Shown here piece by piece: positions 54,029 through 64,000 of a DNA stretch of 64,000 nt. Location of the stretch: positions 496,001-560,000 of the forward strand of contig NZ_SZYH01000001.1 in NCBI RefSeq assembly GCF_005298175.1. Direction: 5' to 3'. Position 1 is the stretch's first letter. Each line of letters opens with the position of its first letter. Below the pieces are notes generated by a model. That model was not told the origin of the DNA and ran no database searches. It saw only the letters and a list, made by a program, of their open reading frames with translations. The position numbers were made by a program, and so were the translations under genes. The DNA is from Marinobacter panjinensis. GTDB lineage: Bacteria; Pseudomonadota; Gammaproteobacteria; Pseudomonadales; Oleiphilaceae.

Positions 54029-55234
54029 TCAGGAATGTTCCGATGATGAATTCGTCTTGCCGTTGTGGGCTTCCAGGGCCGTTACCACCGGGTTGGCGTA
54101 CATATCCAGCAGGTACGGGCGGATGGCCGGGTCGCACGCGTCGAGCCTTCGTTCCATTTCGGCTTCGGCCGCTTCTATTTCTGCCGCTGACCATGCCTCT
54201 GCTGTTACCACCGCATCGCTCACGGAATCCCTTGTAGCGTGTGAATCCGGGTGGATGCCCCTTTGTTGGTACGCCACCAGGTTTGAGGTATGCAGGTGGT
54301 AGTTGGCGTGCATCTCACGGTCTATCCGCGCAGCCAGATCTTTCGGGTTGTCTTCCGCGTCAGCAATGGGGGCACCGAAATGCACATGCACGTGCCCTTT
54401 GAAGCCGGTCAGGCCCTTCATGATCTGATCCGTATCCTCTCCTTCCCGCTTGGTGTACTCGCCTGTCCGGTCATGCGTCTCCAGTGCGCGAGCCTTGTCC
54501 ACATCGCAGGGGTCGTACTCATAGGCAATGGACACCGGAACAATATGCAGCCGGTTCATGGCCTCGGAAAATGCCAGCCCGCTTTTTTTCTTGCTCATGT
54601 AGAACATCTTGATTATGGCGGGATCGGTGAAATCCAGACCATTCTTGGCGCGGCCTTCCCGCTGTGCAATCCAGATGCTTTCGTTATTGTCGATGCTGTG
54701 ACTGATAAAGGACGAGAGCATGATATAGGCGTCGCGCATTTCCCGCGGGCTGGTCATGTTGCGGCGCACTACAAAGCTTTTATTGAGCCTCATCATTTCC
54801 GCGAAAACACGGTTGGCCAACAGATTGTCGCCAATGGCAATCCGGGTGGTCTTGAAGCCGTTGGCAAACAACAGGTAGTTCACCACCATGGGATCGAAAA
54901 CGATATCCCGGTGGTTGGAGATAAACAGATGAGCACTGTGTTTGTTCAGGTTCTCCAGCCCGCTGTGGGTGACACGGGTGGTCGTGTGGTCAACCAGTTC
55001 GCCGACATAGCCTGACAGCCTGGCCTGGAGATCATCAATGCGGGTAATGCCGGCAAAGTGACTGAGCAGCCAGCGCTTCACCCATATCCGGAGTATGGAG
55101 GGTGCCCATTTCGCCAGCGTAGGCGATTTGAAGCGGCCAATCATATCCAGAAATTCCGGGTCCCGAACCAGTTTGTTGATCGCATTTCCGGTTTCATCGT
55201 CCGAATAGGGACGAATGGCGTCAAATTCCTGCAT
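54029..55234 (-). CDS. PlsC-type acyltransferase
   Basis: The 401-residue protein has the acyltransferase block [14 protein letters not shown] (NHxxxxD motif), then [23 protein letters not shown] and [13 protein letters not shown]. It belongs to the 1-acyl-sn-glycerol-3-phosphate acyltransferase group. It is longer than typical PlsC (about 240), with extra N- and C-terminal helical parts. It probably acylates lysophospholipids or related acceptors at the membrane. AACAGGA precedes the ATG. The operon with the esterase may handle lipid turnover. Confidence 0.8.
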   Translation of the reverse strand: MQEFDAIRPYSDDETGNAINKLVRDPEFLDMIGRFKSPTLAKWAPSILRIWVKRWLLSHFAGITRIDDLQARLSGYVGELVDHTTTRVTHSGLENLNKHSAHLFISNHRDIVFDPMVVNYLLFANGFKTTRIAIGDNLLANRVFAEMMRLNKSFVVRRNMTSPREMRDAYIMLSSFISHSIDNNESIWIAQREGRAKNGLDFTDPAIIKMFYMSKKKSGLAFSEAMNRLHIVPVSIAYEYDPCDVDKARALETHDRTGEYTKREGEDTDQIMKGLTGFKGHVHVHFGAPIADAEDNPKDLAARIDREMHANYHLHTSNLVAYQQRGIHPDSHATRDSVSDAVVTAEAWSAAEIEAAEAEMERRLDACDPAIRPYLLDMYANPVVTALEAHNGKTNSSSEHS

Positions 55235-55386
55235 GGAGATCCTGTTTGTTGGGTGCAGAAAAAAGCCGCATTGTAGCCGTTAAAAGGTTTGTTTGTCTCC
55301 GCCGATTCCGTGACGTGATTCTGGTATCATGCACAGCCTGCCAGAACGGCACATTTTTACCGTCAACCAACACCGCCGGCCAAGTC

Positions 55387-57246
55387 ATGGATTTTGCAGA
55401 ACTAAGCACAGTGCGCCCCCGTGTTTCAGATCAGGACCCGGAAGAAGTCCTGCATCGCATATTCGGCTACGAGACCTTCAGACCACTGCAGGGTGACATT
55501 ATCCGTGAGGTGGTCAACGGCGGTGATGCGCTGGTGTTGATGCCCACCGGCGGCGGTAAATCACTGTGTTACCAGGTGCCTGCCCTTGTTCGTGCCGGGA
55601 CCGCGATCGTGATATCTCCGCTGATTGCATTGATGCAGGATCAGGTGGCCGCACTGAAAGAACTGGGAGTGCGGGCAGCTTTTCTGAACTCCACGATGGA
55701 TTTCGAGCAGGCCCGTGATACGGAAAACGCCCTGATGACCGGGGAGCTGGACCTGCTGTACTGTGCACCGGAACGCTTAATCCAGCCGCGCACCCTGGAT
55801 TTGCTGCATCACGCCTCCATTTCCCTGTTTGCCATTGATGAGGCGCACTGCGTATCCCAGTGGGGCCACGATTTCCGTTCCGACTATCTTGAATTGAGCC
55901 GGCTGGCCCATGAATTCCCCACTATACCCCGCATCGCACTGACGGCCACGGCAGATGAGCGAACCCGCAAGGAAATTGCTGAAAGGTTGTCACTGACCGA
56001 AGCCCGCCACTTTATCAGCGGGTTCGACCGCCCGAATATTCAGTATCGCATTGCGCCTAAAACCAACGCTAACAAACAATTACTGGACTTTATTAAAGCA
56101 GAACATGATGGTGACTGCGGCATCGTCTATTGCCTCTCCCGCAACAAGGTAGACGCAACGGCGAAGATGCTCAGCGACAAAGGCTACACCGCACTGCCCT
56201 ATCACGCCGGTCTGAATGCCGGAGACCGGTCGCGGCATCAGGAGCGATTCCTGCGTGAAGATGGTGTGATCATCGTGGCCACCATCGCCTTCGGCATGGG
56301 GATCGATAAACCGGACGTGCGGTTTGTTGCCCATCTGGACCTGCCCAAAAGCCTGGAGGCCTACTATCAGGAAACCGGCCGTGCCGGCCGTGACGGAAAG
56401 CCTTCGACTGCCTGGATGGTCTATGGCCTGCAGGACGTCATCAAGCTGCGCCAGATGCTTGAAGGTTCCATGGGTAACGACCACTTCAAGCGGGTCGAGC
56501 GCCAGAAGCTGGACGCCATGCTGGGCCTGTGTGAGGTGACCAGTTGCCGCCGCCAGGTCCTTCTGCGCTACTTTGGCGATACCCTTGAGCAACCCTGTGG
56601 CAACTGCGATACTTGCCTGAACCCGCCGGAAACCTGGGATGGCAAGCTTGCCGTTCAGAAAGCCCTTTCCTGCGTGTTCAGAACCGGACAACGGTTTGGT
56701 GTTACCTATCTGATAGACGTTCTGCGGGGCTCAGAGAACGAACGCATTCTCCAGTTCGGGCATCAGGCCGTGTCCACCTACGGCATAGGTACCGAGTTGT
56801 CGGCCAACGACTGGAAATCGGTGTTCCGGCAACTGGTGGCCAACGGCTACCTCAGGGCAGATCCGGAAGGTTACGGTGCGCTCCAGCTCACAGAGGAATG
56901 CCGGCCATTGCTCAAAGGCGAAGTGCCGATCCAGTTGCGTAAGGACCCGGTGGTCAAATCCTCCGGAGGTCGCAATTCCTCAGGCACATCGGGGCGTCGC
57001 AAGATTGCCGACCAGATAACCGACAAGGCTGGATGGGAGGCTTTACGGGCCTGTCGTAAGGCTCTGGCGGAAGAAAAAGGCGTGCCGCCCTACGTGATCT
57101 TCCACGATGCCACGCTGTTCGAGATTCTGGAAAAACGCCCGAACAGTCTGGCTGAAATGGCCGAGATCAACGGTGTGGGTGCTGCAAAGCTGGAGAAATA
57201 CGGAGATACTTTCCTGGCCGCCCTGCGGGAGCTGGACGGCCTGTGA
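55387..57246 (+). CDS. recQ: ATP-dependent DNA helicase RecQ
   Basis: The 619-residue protein (ATG at 55387; the frame opens at 55246) has the RecQ motifs: Walker A PTGGGKS (about 53-59), DEAH 151-154 ([15 protein letters not shown]), [12 protein letters not shown], a zinc site ([19 protein letters not shown]), an RQC winged helix and a C-terminal HRDC ([17 protein letters not shown]). It unwinds DNA in recombination repair. It is divergent from the acyltransferase. The RBS is weak. Confidence 0.96.
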   Translation: MDFAELSTVRPRVSDQDPEEVLHRIFGYETFRPLQGDIIREVVNGGDALVLMPTGGGKSLCYQVPALVRAGTAIVISPLIALMQDQVAALKELGVRAAFLNSTMDFEQARDTENALMTGELDLLYCAPERLIQPRTLDLLHHASISLFAIDEAHCVSQWGHDFRSDYLELSRLAHEFPTIPRIALTATADERTRKEIAERLSLTEARHFISGFDRPNIQYRIAPKTNANKQLLDFIKAEHDGDCGIVYCLSRNKVDATAKMLSDKGYTALPYHAGLNAGDRSRHQERFLREDGVIIVATIAFGMGIDKPDVRFVAHLDLPKSLEAYYQETGRAGRDGKPSTAWMVYGLQDVIKLRQMLEGSMGNDHFKRVERQKLDAMLGLCEVTSCRRQVLLRYFGDTLEQPCGNCDTCLNPPETWDGKLAVQKALSCVFRTGQRFGVTYLIDVLRGSENERILQFGHQAVSTYGIGTELSANDWKSVFRQLVANGYLRADPEGYGALQLTEECRPLLKGEVPIQLRKDPVVKSSGGRNSSGTSGRRKIADQITDKAGWEALRACRKALAEEKGVPPYVIFHDATLFEILEKRPNSLAEMAEINGVGAAKLEKYGDTFLAALRELDGL

Positions 57247-57255
57247 TTCGATGAA

Positions 57256-57807
57256 TTACGAAGCCTTGAATCCCTTCTTGCGAACCCGGTACTGGGCAAC
57301 AGAAGTCGCCACGTGATTGCCCTGTTGGTCGTACAGAGTGCCCTCCAGTGCAAACGCAGCCCGGCCGGTCTCATCTGCTTCGGCCTTGATGGCTTCAACC
57401 GTCGCTTTATCCAGCGAAAACTCCACAAACACATCTGAATTGGCCGGCTGCAGGAATTGCAGGGTCATCTCCTTGAGGATCGGGGTATAGGCCGGGCCCA
57501 GATCGAACAGGGTAAGTACACCACCGGGTATTTCAGCCACCAGAAAATAGGCGCCGGCATAAAGGCTGCCAAAGTGGTTTTTGTTGCCTTTCAGACGTAT
57601 TTTCGCTTTTACGAAGCCTGGCCGCACTTCTTCTACACTGAAACCATTGCGGGGCGCGAACGGGATCGAAAGCCCGATAATCCGGTTTACAGCTGCATAG
57701 CCACTGGTTTTTCGCAGCCAGGCCAGCGGCTGTGTAATGCGGGCTTTCGGGTCGGACGCAGATACCCATTGTCCCGTCACTCCGATCAGATTATCGATTA
57801 ACGCCAT
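57256..57807 (-). CDS. DUF4442 hotdog-fold protein
   Basis: The 183-residue protein reads MALIDNLIGVTGQWVSASDP at the start, then SIPFAPRNGFSVEEV, KNHFGSLYAGAYFLVAE, TLFDLGPAYTPILKEM and ATSVAQYRVRKKG. This fits DUF4442, a hotdog-fold family related to thioesterases and YiiD C-terminal domains. It may act on acyl-CoA or acyl-ACP. A GGAGAG motif precedes the ATG at 57807. It is convergent with recQ (10 bases between ends). No partner gene is adjacent. Confidence 0.8.
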   Translation of the reverse strand: MALIDNLIGVTGQWVSASDPKARITQPLAWLRKTSGYAAVNRIIGLSIPFAPRNGFSVEEVRPGFVKAKIRLKGNKNHFGSLYAGAYFLVAEIPGGVLTLFDLGPAYTPILKEMTLQFLQPANSDVFVEFSLDKATVEAIKAEADETGRAAFALEGTLYDQQGNHVATSVAQYRVRKKGFKAS

Positions 57808-58012
57808 GTTTTGCTCTCTCCTGAATACCTCTATTTCCGGCAGGCCGGACCAACAGGCGTAGATAATTACAGCTCGGCGAAAGCATCCGCAACTATTTTT
57901 GCCGATTTCGGTCAGCAATTCCTGTTACGTCCGGGAAATTCGCCTAAACTGCTCTGGTGTCGCAGAAAGCCAGGGCAAGGAGAGTGCGAATGAATGCAGG
58001 AGGCAGCGCCCT

Positions 58013-58972
58013 ATGAAATCGGGACGTACGGGTTGGATGTTGGGCCTGGTGTATTTATGCTTCGGCGCCGGTATCGTATTGTCTGCAGAACGGCCCGCCT
58101 TCATCGGCGCGGCCAATGTCTCCCCACATAACGAGTACCGCCTGTGGTATCGAAACTACGACAGCCCCCCTATCCGTGCCCTGGTTTCTCTGGCGTTTGA
58201 AAAAACCCCCGAATACGGTTCCTTCAGCATAATCCGCAGCCCCGAAATGGCACAGGGTCGGGTTGTCCGGGAGCTGGAACAGCCGGTATCCACGCTGGTC
58301 GATATTGCCAATGTCGCCACATCCGATAAGCGCGAGGGCAACCTCCTTGCCATCCCCCTTCCTATAGACGGCGGGTTACTGGGGTTCAGGGTCTGTGTGG
58401 TACTGCAGGAATCACTGCCAATGTTTGAAGGCATCAAGAGCGTTTCAGATTTGCAGGAAGCCGGAATCCGGGTTGGCCAGGGTACCCACTGGCCGGATAC
58501 CGACATACTTGAGGCCAATGGCGTAAAGGTGATTACCCATTCACGGTACGAAATTCTTTTCCGGATGCTGGAGAATCATCGGTTTGAGTGTTTCGCGCGA
58601 GGGGTCAGCGAAGTGCTGTTTGATCTGGAGATGCAAGGCAACATGAACCTGGCCATCGAACCGGACTTGCTGATTGCCTACCCCATGCCATCCTACTTTT
58701 TTGTCAGCCGCCGTGACCACGAAACCGCCCAGCGTTTACAGCTGGGCATGGAACGGGCCATCAATGACGGCAGTTTCGGCAAGTACCTGGACCATTTCTA
58801 CGGCAGGGCAATGAAAGCACTGGACCTCGGAGAGCGAAAAATGCTCGTACTGAACAACCCATACCTGACCGAGGAATCCCTGGCCATCGGCCGCCACAGC
58901 CTCATGAATCTGCAGCGGCGCATCAATAACCTGTCTTCGTCAGACGAAGCCGACTCAGACTTTGAACCTTGA
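58013..58972 (+). CDS. Periplasmic solute-binding-like protein
   Basis: The 319-residue protein has a signal peptide (residues 1-24) and the type II periplasmic binding fold, as in family 3 solute-binding proteins. Typical segments are [32 protein letters not shown] and [18 protein letters not shown], followed by a return domain ([17 protein letters not shown]). There is no transporter gene beside it, so it may be a stand-alone sensor or chemotaxis ligand binder. The start at 58013 has AGGAGG. Its 3' end overlaps the convergent chemoreceptor gene by 18 bases, which may mean coordinated function. Confidence 0.75.
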   Translation: MKSGRTGWMLGLVYLCFGAGIVLSAERPAFIGAANVSPHNEYRLWYRNYDSPPIRALVSLAFEKTPEYGSFSIIRSPEMAQGRVVRELEQPVSTLVDIANVATSDKREGNLLAIPLPIDGGLLGFRVCVVLQESLPMFEGIKSVSDLQEAGIRVGQGTHWPDTDILEANGVKVITHSRYEILFRMLENHRFECFARGVSEVLFDLEMQGNMNLAIEPDLLIAYPMPSYFFVSRRDHETAQRLQLGMERAINDGSFGKYLDHFYGRAMKALDLGERKMLVLNNPYLTEESLAIGRHSLMNLQRRINNLSSSDEADSDFEP

Positions 58973-60841
58973 AACATTCTGGCTGAGGGCTGTTCCGATC
59001 GATTCTATCTGCCCACTGTAAACGTCGTTTTCACTGGCAGCCTTGGCAGCCTCCTGCCCCTCATCTGCAATGCGCGTGATGGACGAGTTCAGCTCTTCGG
59101 TGACCGATGTCTGCTCCTCAGACGCAGTCGCAATCTGGGACGTCATCTGGCTGATAGACGTGATGGCATCTGCAATCCGGTTTAGCGCTTCCATGGCGTC
59201 CTGAGCCTTTTCCATACTGACATTAGACACAGCCGTTGATGCCTTCATAACGTCAACTGCATTGTTGGCACCACTCTGCAGACGTTCAATCATGTTGTTG
59301 ATTTCTTCAGTGCTGTCCTGGGTGCGGCGGGCCAGATTGCGCACTTCGTCAGCCACCACCGCAAACCCGCGACCCGCATCTCCTGCCCTTGCCGCCTCAA
59401 TCGCGGCATTCAGAGCCAACAGGTTGGTCTGCCCGGCAATACCCTGAATCACCTCCAGCACCGAGGTAATGTCGGTCACGTCTTTGCCGAGCTTATCGAT
59501 AACTTCTGCGGCGGCGCTGATCTCTTTGGACAGTTTCTGCACGGCGTCCCTGGATGCGGCGACGGTTTCCAGCGAATCGCGGGAGTCAGAGTCGGCGGTA
59601 TTGGCAGCATCCGCGGTCTGTTGCGCGTTTTGGGCAATCTCGCCGGCCGCGGCAGACATTTCGTTGATGGCCGTGGCCACCATATCAACTTCAGCCTGCT
59701 GTTTTTCGACGCTGCCGCGGCTTGTGCTGGCGGTCTCCCGCAGAGACGCTACGTTTTCCCCAAGCTCTGCGGTGCCCTTCTGAACATCCCGGACAACGTT
59801 CTGGATGTTTTCAACAAAGCTGTTGAATTCCCGGGCCAGTGTGCCGAATTCGTCACTGGCGCTATCATCCAGGCGCTTGGTCAGATCGGCCTCGCCACTG
59901 GCGATGGACGACATGGCGCGGTTCAGCTTTCTGACCGGAGCCATCAGCACACGTATGCCGAGATGCAGAACAACCAGCGATACCAGCAGACCAATAACCG
60001 CAATCATAAGCCCGGTCACTCGTGCCGCCTGTACCGGCGCGTTGATTTTATCTTCATTGATAAAGGTGCCGAGATACCAGTCAACGCCACGGGCGCCGGC
60101 AATGGGGTGAAAACTCGCTGTCCAGCTGACTTCGTCCGACTCATAGCGGTGGGTATCGCCGCCGAGCTGGGGCGCTTCGCCCAGCAGCACGCTGATGTCC
60201 TTGCCTACCAGATCCTGGTTCGGGTGAAAAAGAACGGTACCGTCATCACTGATCAAAGCCGCATAGCCGGTATCAGCCAGGGTAATGGCAGAGAGGGCCT
60301 GTTCGATGGTTTTCAGTGCAATATCACCTCCGATCACCCCTTCATAGTCTCCGCGTTTCACAGGCGCCAGGGTTGAAATGATGGTTCCGCCCGTGCCTGC
60401 ATCCAGGTAGGGTTCAGTGAAGGAGGCGGTTCCGGTCTGTTTCGCCTGCTTGAACCAGGGGCGGGTGCGTGGGTCAAAGCCATCCGGAAGAGTGGCTTCC
60501 GAAGCATCGTCCTTCATCAGCATATAGCCGTCATCCCGGCCGACATACACGTCGATAAAACCACCCCCGGTTGTGGCTGCAGCCAGTATCACCCGAGCCT
60601 CCTGATCAGTAGTGACGGATTCCAGTGCCTTTGCGGTTGCTTCGGTCATGGTCAGGCGGGTATTGAGCCAATCAGCGATACTGGACGTACTCTGGGCCAC
60701 TGCATCTTCGATCAACGCATCTACATAGGTATCGGTGGTGCTCTGCAGCCTCAGGTTGCCACTGAGGGTAAATGCCCCCATGACCAGCACCAGCAGTATT
60801 CCGAAGGCAATGAGCAACTTCTGGCCGAAACTCAGATTCAT
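58955..60841 (-). CDS. Methyl-accepting chemotaxis protein
   Basis: The 628-residue receptor has a first membrane span at about residues 7-27, a periplasmic ligand domain of the dCache type (residues 30-270; [38 protein letters not shown]), a second span at about 274-298, a HAMP domain, and the signalling helix hairpin ([20 protein letters not shown], then [19 protein letters not shown]). It ends SRFKV with no CheR-tethering pentapeptide. The ligand is unknown; dCache domains often bind amino acids. It overlaps the solute-binding-like gene at the 3' end. Confidence 0.93.
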   Translation of the reverse strand: MNLSFGQKLLIAFGILLVLVMGAFTLSGNLRLQSTTDTYVDALIEDAVAQSTSSIADWLNTRLTMTEATAKALESVTTDQEARVILAAATTGGGFIDVYVGRDDGYMLMKDDASEATLPDGFDPRTRPWFKQAKQTGTASFTEPYLDAGTGGTIISTLAPVKRGDYEGVIGGDIALKTIEQALSAITLADTGYAALISDDGTVLFHPNQDLVGKDISVLLGEAPQLGGDTHRYESDEVSWTASFHPIAGARGVDWYLGTFINEDKINAPVQAARVTGLMIAVIGLLVSLVVLHLGIRVLMAPVRKLNRAMSSIASGEADLTKRLDDSASDEFGTLAREFNSFVENIQNVVRDVQKGTAELGENVASLRETASTSRGSVEKQQAEVDMVATAINEMSAAAGEIAQNAQQTADAANTADSDSRDSLETVAASRDAVQKLSKEISAAAEVIDKLGKDVTDITSVLEVIQGIAGQTNLLALNAAIEAARAGDAGRGFAVVADEVRNLARRTQDSTEEINNMIERLQSGANNAVDVMKASTAVSNVSMEKAQDAMEALNRIADAITSISQMTSQIATASEEQTSVTEELNSSITRIADEGQEAAKAASENDVYSGQIESIGTALSQNVSRFKV

Positions 60842-61027
60842 TATGCGGATCCTTTTGATTCATTCGATACAGGGTATGCGAGCCTACCGCCTTCGCACCC
60901 TGTGTTCTGTATAGTTTTGTTTTCGGCTTTTGCTGCGAAGTCTTTAGCGCGATCTGATAAAATAGGAACTTTAGTCAACGCATTCTGTCTGCGTATTTTT
61001 CCCTGAATCCAACCGGAGCCGCCGTAT

Positions 61028-62575
61028 ATGGCCCATGAAGAACTGCATCTCAACCTTCGGAACCTCACCATTGATGACTACCCCCAGCTCCAGAAGCTAA
61101 TGGACAGGGTTTACGATGATATCGGCGGTGCCTGGCCAGAAGACACGATCAAGGCGCTGGTTGAGCAGTTCCCGGATGGCCAGATATGTATAGAGGAATC
61201 CGGCGAGCTGATCGCCATAGCGCTGACGGTCTGTGTCAAGTATGAGCGTTTCAGCAACCCCCACACTTACGACGACCTGATCCTCCGCAACGAGAAGCTC
61301 TGGCATAACGACAAGGGCGATTCCCTTTACGGCCTGGACGTATTTATTCACCCTGATTATCGCGGGTATCGCCTTGGGCGGCGCCTTTACGAAGCCCGCA
61401 AGGAACTCTGCCGTTCGATGAACCTGCGCGCCATCCTGGCAGGCGGTCGGATACCGGGGTACCACAAGTATTCCGATCGGTACTCGCCCGAGGAATACAT
61501 CCAGCGGGTGGATCGTAAGGACATTTACGACCCGATTCTGAGCTTCCAGCTGTCCAATGACTTCCAGGTTACCCGGTTGATGCACAAATACCTGCCGGAA
61601 GACGAGAAGTCACTGGGTTACGCCACCCTGCTGGAGTGGCGGAATATTCTCTACACCCCACCCTCGCCGGTTCTGAGTGTCAAGAAAACCCAGGTACGGC
61701 TGGGTGCGGTGCAGTGGCAGATGCGTGAATTCACCTCCGTGGATGAGGTTCTCGAGCAGGTTGAGTATTTCGTCGATGCGCTGTCGGATTACAAGAGCGA
61801 TTTTGCGTTATTTCCGGAGTTCTTCAACGCCCCACTGATGGGCCTGACGGATCAGATGGATCAGACCCGTGCTATCCGTTTCCTGGCCGGTTTTACCGAG
61901 CAGTTCCGCAACCAGATGTCGGAAATGGCGGTCAGCTACAACATCAACATCATCACCGGTTCCATGCCACTGCTGGAAAACGACCGGGTGTACAACGTGT
62001 CCTACCTATGCCATCGGGATGGTCGCGTGGATGAGCAACGCAAAATCCACATCACGCCCCATGAGCGGCGTGACTGGGTTATCGAAGGTGGTGAAAAGTT
62101 CCAGGTCTTCGAGACAGATGCCGGCCGCGTTGCCATCATGATCTGCTACGACATCGAATTTCCGGAACTCGGGCGTCTGGCCGCGAGTGACGAAGTGGAC
62201 ATCATCCTTGTGCCCTTCTGGACGGACACCAAGAACGGCTACCTGCGGGTTCGCCACTGCGCCCAGGCCCGAGCCATTGAAAACGAGTGTTACGTGGTGA
62301 TCACCGGCAGTGTGGGTAACCTGCCCAAGGTGGAAAATCTCGACGTTCAATATGCCCAGTCCTCTGTGTTCTCTCCATCGGACTTTGCCTTTCCCCACGA
62401 TGCAGTCATGGCAGAAACTACACCGAACACCGAGATGATCATGTTTTCGGACATGGATCTGGAGAAACTCAAGCTGGTGCGTAACGAAGGATCCGTCACC
62501 AACCTGAAAGACCGCCGCACCGATATATACGCGCTCAATACGATTCAAAAGGACCAAAATAATCCAGACAGTTGA
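61028..62575 (+). CDS. GNAT acetyltransferase-nitrilase fusion protein
   Basis: The 515-residue protein has an N-terminal GNAT domain (about residues 8-210; LDVFIHPDYRGYRLGRRLYE is the acetyl-CoA motif A) and a C-terminal carbon-nitrogen hydrolase domain (about 224-505). The nitrilase triad is Glu264 (FPEFFN), Lys339 (RKIHITP) and Cys373 (MICYDIEFPE). Fusions of this design are known from several Proteobacteria. The two activities may act in sequence on an amide or amine substrate, but the substrate is not known. GGAG precedes the ATG. A hairpin lies over the stop codon. Confidence 0.93.
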   Translation: MAHEELHLNLRNLTIDDYPQLQKLMDRVYDDIGGAWPEDTIKALVEQFPDGQICIEESGELIAIALTVCVKYERFSNPHTYDDLILRNEKLWHNDKGDSLYGLDVFIHPDYRGYRLGRRLYEARKELCRSMNLRAILAGGRIPGYHKYSDRYSPEEYIQRVDRKDIYDPILSFQLSNDFQVTRLMHKYLPEDEKSLGYATLLEWRNILYTPPSPVLSVKKTQVRLGAVQWQMREFTSVDEVLEQVEYFVDALSDYKSDFALFPEFFNAPLMGLTDQMDQTRAIRFLAGFTEQFRNQMSEMAVSYNINIITGSMPLLENDRVYNVSYLCHRDGRVDEQRKIHITPHERRDWVIEGGEKFQVFETDAGRVAIMICYDIEFPELGRLAASDEVDIILVPFWTDTKNGYLRVRHCAQARAIENECYVVITGSVGNLPKVENLDVQYAQSSVFSPSDFAFPHDAVMAETTPNTEMIMFSDMDLEKLKLVRNEGSVTNLKDRRTDIYALNTIQKDQNNPDS

Positions 62576-62586
62576 AGAACTGTCTG
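62565..62586 (+). terminator. Hairpin over the stop codon of the GNAT-nitrilase gene
   Basis: CAGACAGTT (62565-62573) and AACTGTCTG (62578-62586) form a 9-base stem with the loop GAAG. The TGA stop (62573-62575) is inside it. There is no T run after it, so it may stabilise the mRNA end or be a weak or Rho-assisted terminator. Confidence 0.4.
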
Positions 62587-62697
62587 AGAGATTTATCGTA
62601 TGACACTGAGCACGTTGCCAAACAGCCCGAGTGTGGCTATTGTTTAACCATGTACCGTCAGGTCGCTTCCACGGAACAACCCAGAGATCACTTGTAA

Positions 62698-63096
62698 ATG
62701 AACGAAGCACTACCGGACCTTGTTGCACAGTTTCATGTCAAACGAGGCCTGTTCCGCCGTGAACGGGTCGAGGCGGCTCTGTTCGAGCTCGACAACTTTG
62801 GCTGTGTGATGAAAACCGACAAAGTGTTCAACCCGGGCGATACGGTTGTTCTCGACCTGATCATGGAAATGCCATTTGATAACATCCGGGCCGATGGCAT
62901 ATCCGGCCTTGTCACCGAACGTAGAAAACACTGCAGCAATTTCTTCTATTCCATTGATTTCGTGCAAATTAATGATCAGACGTCACCGGCTCTGACAGAC
63001 AAGCTCAAACGAATCCGGGATGTGGTAAGAAAAAAGCAGTTACTGAAATCCAGACGTTCATCCGGGCCTTCCTCCGGGCTCCGGCAAATGGCCTGA
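62698..63096 (+). CDS. PilZ-like domain protein
   Basis: The 132-residue protein has a small beta-barrel-like pattern with FRRERVEAALFELDNFG, then GDTVVLDLIMEMP and GISGLVTERRKHCSN, ending YSIDFV and a basic helix. The RRER near residue 20 and the small residues around GC could be a degenerate c-di-GMP site, so the family call is less sure than for the PilZ protein at 42.3 kb. The ATG has no very strong RBS. It lies 49 bases before the helix-hairpin-helix gene on the same strand. Confidence 0.6.
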   Translation: MNEALPDLVAQFHVKRGLFRRERVEAALFELDNFGCVMKTDKVFNPGDTVVLDLIMEMPFDNIRADGISGLVTERRKHCSNFFYSIDFVQINDQTSPALTDKLKRIRDVVRKKQLLKSRRSSGPSSGLRQMA

Positions 63097-63144
63097 AATC
63101 ACAAGCGCTCACCAAACAAACCGCACTGTAAGGAGACAATCCTC

Positions 63145-63807
63145 ATGGCCAAGAAAGCCAACAAGCAAAATGTTGATAAAGTTGTGAAGAAAGTTAACAA
63201 AGAGTTTGACAAGACGTCATCGAGAATCGAAAAGCTGATAGACGATGCCCTCAAGCAGTTCGACGGCCTTCAGAACCAGATTCAGGAGCCCGTGCGCAAG
63301 CTGCTGAAAGAACTGGATGAACTTCGTGACCGTGAAATGAAGCGCTTCAGCGACGAGTATGAGCGCCGCCTGGGAGAATTCCACGAACTGCAGAACAACG
63401 TTCTGGACCGACTTGGCATGGCCAGCAAAGAAACCAAAGGGGAAGCGAAGAAAGCCACCAATAAAGCGGCCAAAAAACCTGCAGCCAAAAAGACAGCAAA
63501 GGCAAAAAAGGCCGCCAAGCCGAAGGCAGCCACTACCGCTAAAAGTTCGGCTTCTGCCGCAAAATCTGCTCCCAAAAAGGCAGCTACCTCGGCAAGAAAA
63601 CCGGCTGCAACAAAGCCGAAAGACAAGGGCGATCTGACGCAGGTCAAAGGCATTGGCCCAGCCACTGCCCGGAAGATGAAAGAAGCGGGTATCACCTCGG
63701 TTGACCAGATTGCCAACCCATCTGCAGACGATCAGGAAAAACTGCAGGCATTTTCCAATGTGAAGGGCTTCAGCACCTTCAGTGATGAGGCCAAGAAAGT
63801 CATTTGA
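63145..63807 (+). CDS. Coiled-coil protein with Ala/Lys-rich linker and helix-hairpin-helix C-terminus
   Basis: The 220-residue protein has an N-terminal coiled coil (residues 8-95). A linker of about 75 residues is made of repeated Lys-Ala-Pro motifs (residues about 96-168) like histone H1-type tails. The C-terminal domain has [20 protein letters not shown], the helix-hairpin-helix DNA-binding motif. The Lys/Ala tail and HhH suggest a nucleoid-associated or DNA-bound protein; the phasin-like N-terminus is an alternative. AAGGAG precedes the ATG. Its TGA overlaps the start of the next gene by one base. Confidence 0.75.
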   Translation: MAKKANKQNVDKVVKKVNKEFDKTSSRIEKLIDDALKQFDGLQNQIQEPVRKLLKELDELRDREMKRFSDEYERRLGEFHELQNNVLDRLGMASKETKGEAKKATNKAAKKPAAKKTAKAKKAAKPKAATTAKSSASAAKSAPKKAATSARKPAATKPKDKGDLTQVKGIGPATARKMKEAGITSVDQIANPSADDQEKLQAFSNVKGFSTFSDEAKKVI

Positions 63808-64000
63808 TGCAACAATCCGAGCAGCCTGTATTACGGGACATCGTTCTGGTTGGCGGCGGGCACAGCCACGTCGGGGTTCTCAAGCGTTTCGCCATGAATC
63901 CCGTGCCGGGTGTCCGCCTCACCCTCATCTGCCGAGACACCCATACGCCCTACTCCGGCATGTTGCCCGGCTACGTAGCCGGGCACTATACCTATGACGA
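63807..64000 (+). CDS. SelD-associated FAD-dependent oxidoreductase, N-terminal part
   Basis: The frame starts at the ATG at 63807 (TGATG, overlapping the stop of the previous gene by one base) and runs off the right edge. The first 65 residues include [14 protein letters not shown], the Rossmann FAD motif, and [15 protein letters not shown]. This is the start of the NADH dehydrogenase-like proteins found fused to or beside selenide, water dikinase (SelD). Whether this one carries a SelD domain cannot be seen. Overlap with the upstream gene suggests an operon. Confidence 0.8.
   Translation, partial: MQQSEQPVLRDIVLVGGGHSHVGVLKRFAMNPVPGVRLTLICRDTHTPYSGMLPGYVAGHYTYD

Noticed and set aside
1..64000. 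CRISPR arrays, tRNA and rRNA genes
   Set aside because: No regularly spaced long repeats, tRNA cloverleaf or rRNA sequence was seen.

Overview
The window looks like a chromosomal segment of a marine, Marinobacter-like gammaproteobacterium. That placement is an inference from gene content and protein style (a Sox thiosulfate-oxidation cluster, a glycogen locus with GH57 and two GlgP enzymes, a GNAT-nitrilase fusion, an AcpH/RimB-type pair and a SelD-linked oxidoreductase). No rRNA or tRNA gene was seen, so the genus is not proven.

Region 1 (about 1-17.5 kb) is an accessory island of mixed base composition. It holds the end of a histidine-phosphatase-like gene, an orphan Xre/MbcA/ParS-type antitoxin, an intact metallophosphoesterase with a 5'-truncated relative 1 kb away, and a membrane protein of unknown role. 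Next comes a complete Tn7-like transposition operon (tnsA-tnsB-tnsC-tniQ, all minus strand and all overlapping), preceded by a small ORF with a strong ribosome binding site. An AT-rich stretch and a GC-rich block with a short tyrosine recombinase follow, then a 1288-residue protein that appears to combine a restriction-type nuclease domain, TPR repeats, a GreA/B C-terminal-like domain and a PIN-like domain. A trypsin-like protease lies convergent to it. The last two are the best candidates for an unusual defence or conflict module. The island ends in a cluster of short direct and inverted repeats that resembles a transposon end without a transposase.

Region 2 (17.5-24.5 kb) returns to ordinary chromosomal composition: a MipA-type outer membrane protein, a small DUF1127-like protein, a Crp/Fnr regulator, a divergent pair made of a possible cysteine peptidase and an ATP-grasp ligase, a secreted HExxH protein and a small cytochrome c.

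Region 3 (24.5-34.9 kb) is a sulfur-oxidation cluster. The minus-strand operon reads soxC-soxD-soxX-soxY-soxZ-soxA-soxK-soxB, then a DsrE-like, a GlcG/HbpS-like, a DsbG-like and a beta-lactamase-fold protein. A SoxH-like beta-lactamase-fold hydrolase is divergent from soxC. A palindrome with an extra half-site lies in the divergent promoter region. SoxXA, SoxYZ, SoxB and SoxCD together would oxidise thiosulfate on the SoxY carrier cysteine. The DsbG-like protein could keep SoxY reduced, because no soxV/soxW is present here.

Region 4 (34.9-39.5 kb) carries a RES-Xre toxin-antitoxin pair with a likely operator, a RimB-like aspartic peptidase, AcpH, a beta-barrel protein and a TrkH potassium transporter.

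Region 5 (39.5-53.3 kb) is a glycogen locus. On the minus strand lie glgP1, a short-chain dehydrogenase remnant, a PilZ protein, malQ, a GH57 enzyme and glgC. Divergent from glgC on the plus strand run glgB, glgA and glgP2. Synthesis (GlgC, GlgA, GlgB) and breakdown (two phosphorylases, MalQ, perhaps GH57) are thus grouped around one divergent promoter.

Region 6 (53.3-64 kb) is housekeeping: an esterase, a PlsC-type acyltransferase, recQ, a DUF4442 hotdog protein, a solute-binding-like protein, a chemoreceptor, the GNAT-nitrilase fusion, a PilZ protein, a coiled-coil/helix-hairpin-helix protein and the start of a SelD-associated oxidoreductase that runs off the right edge.
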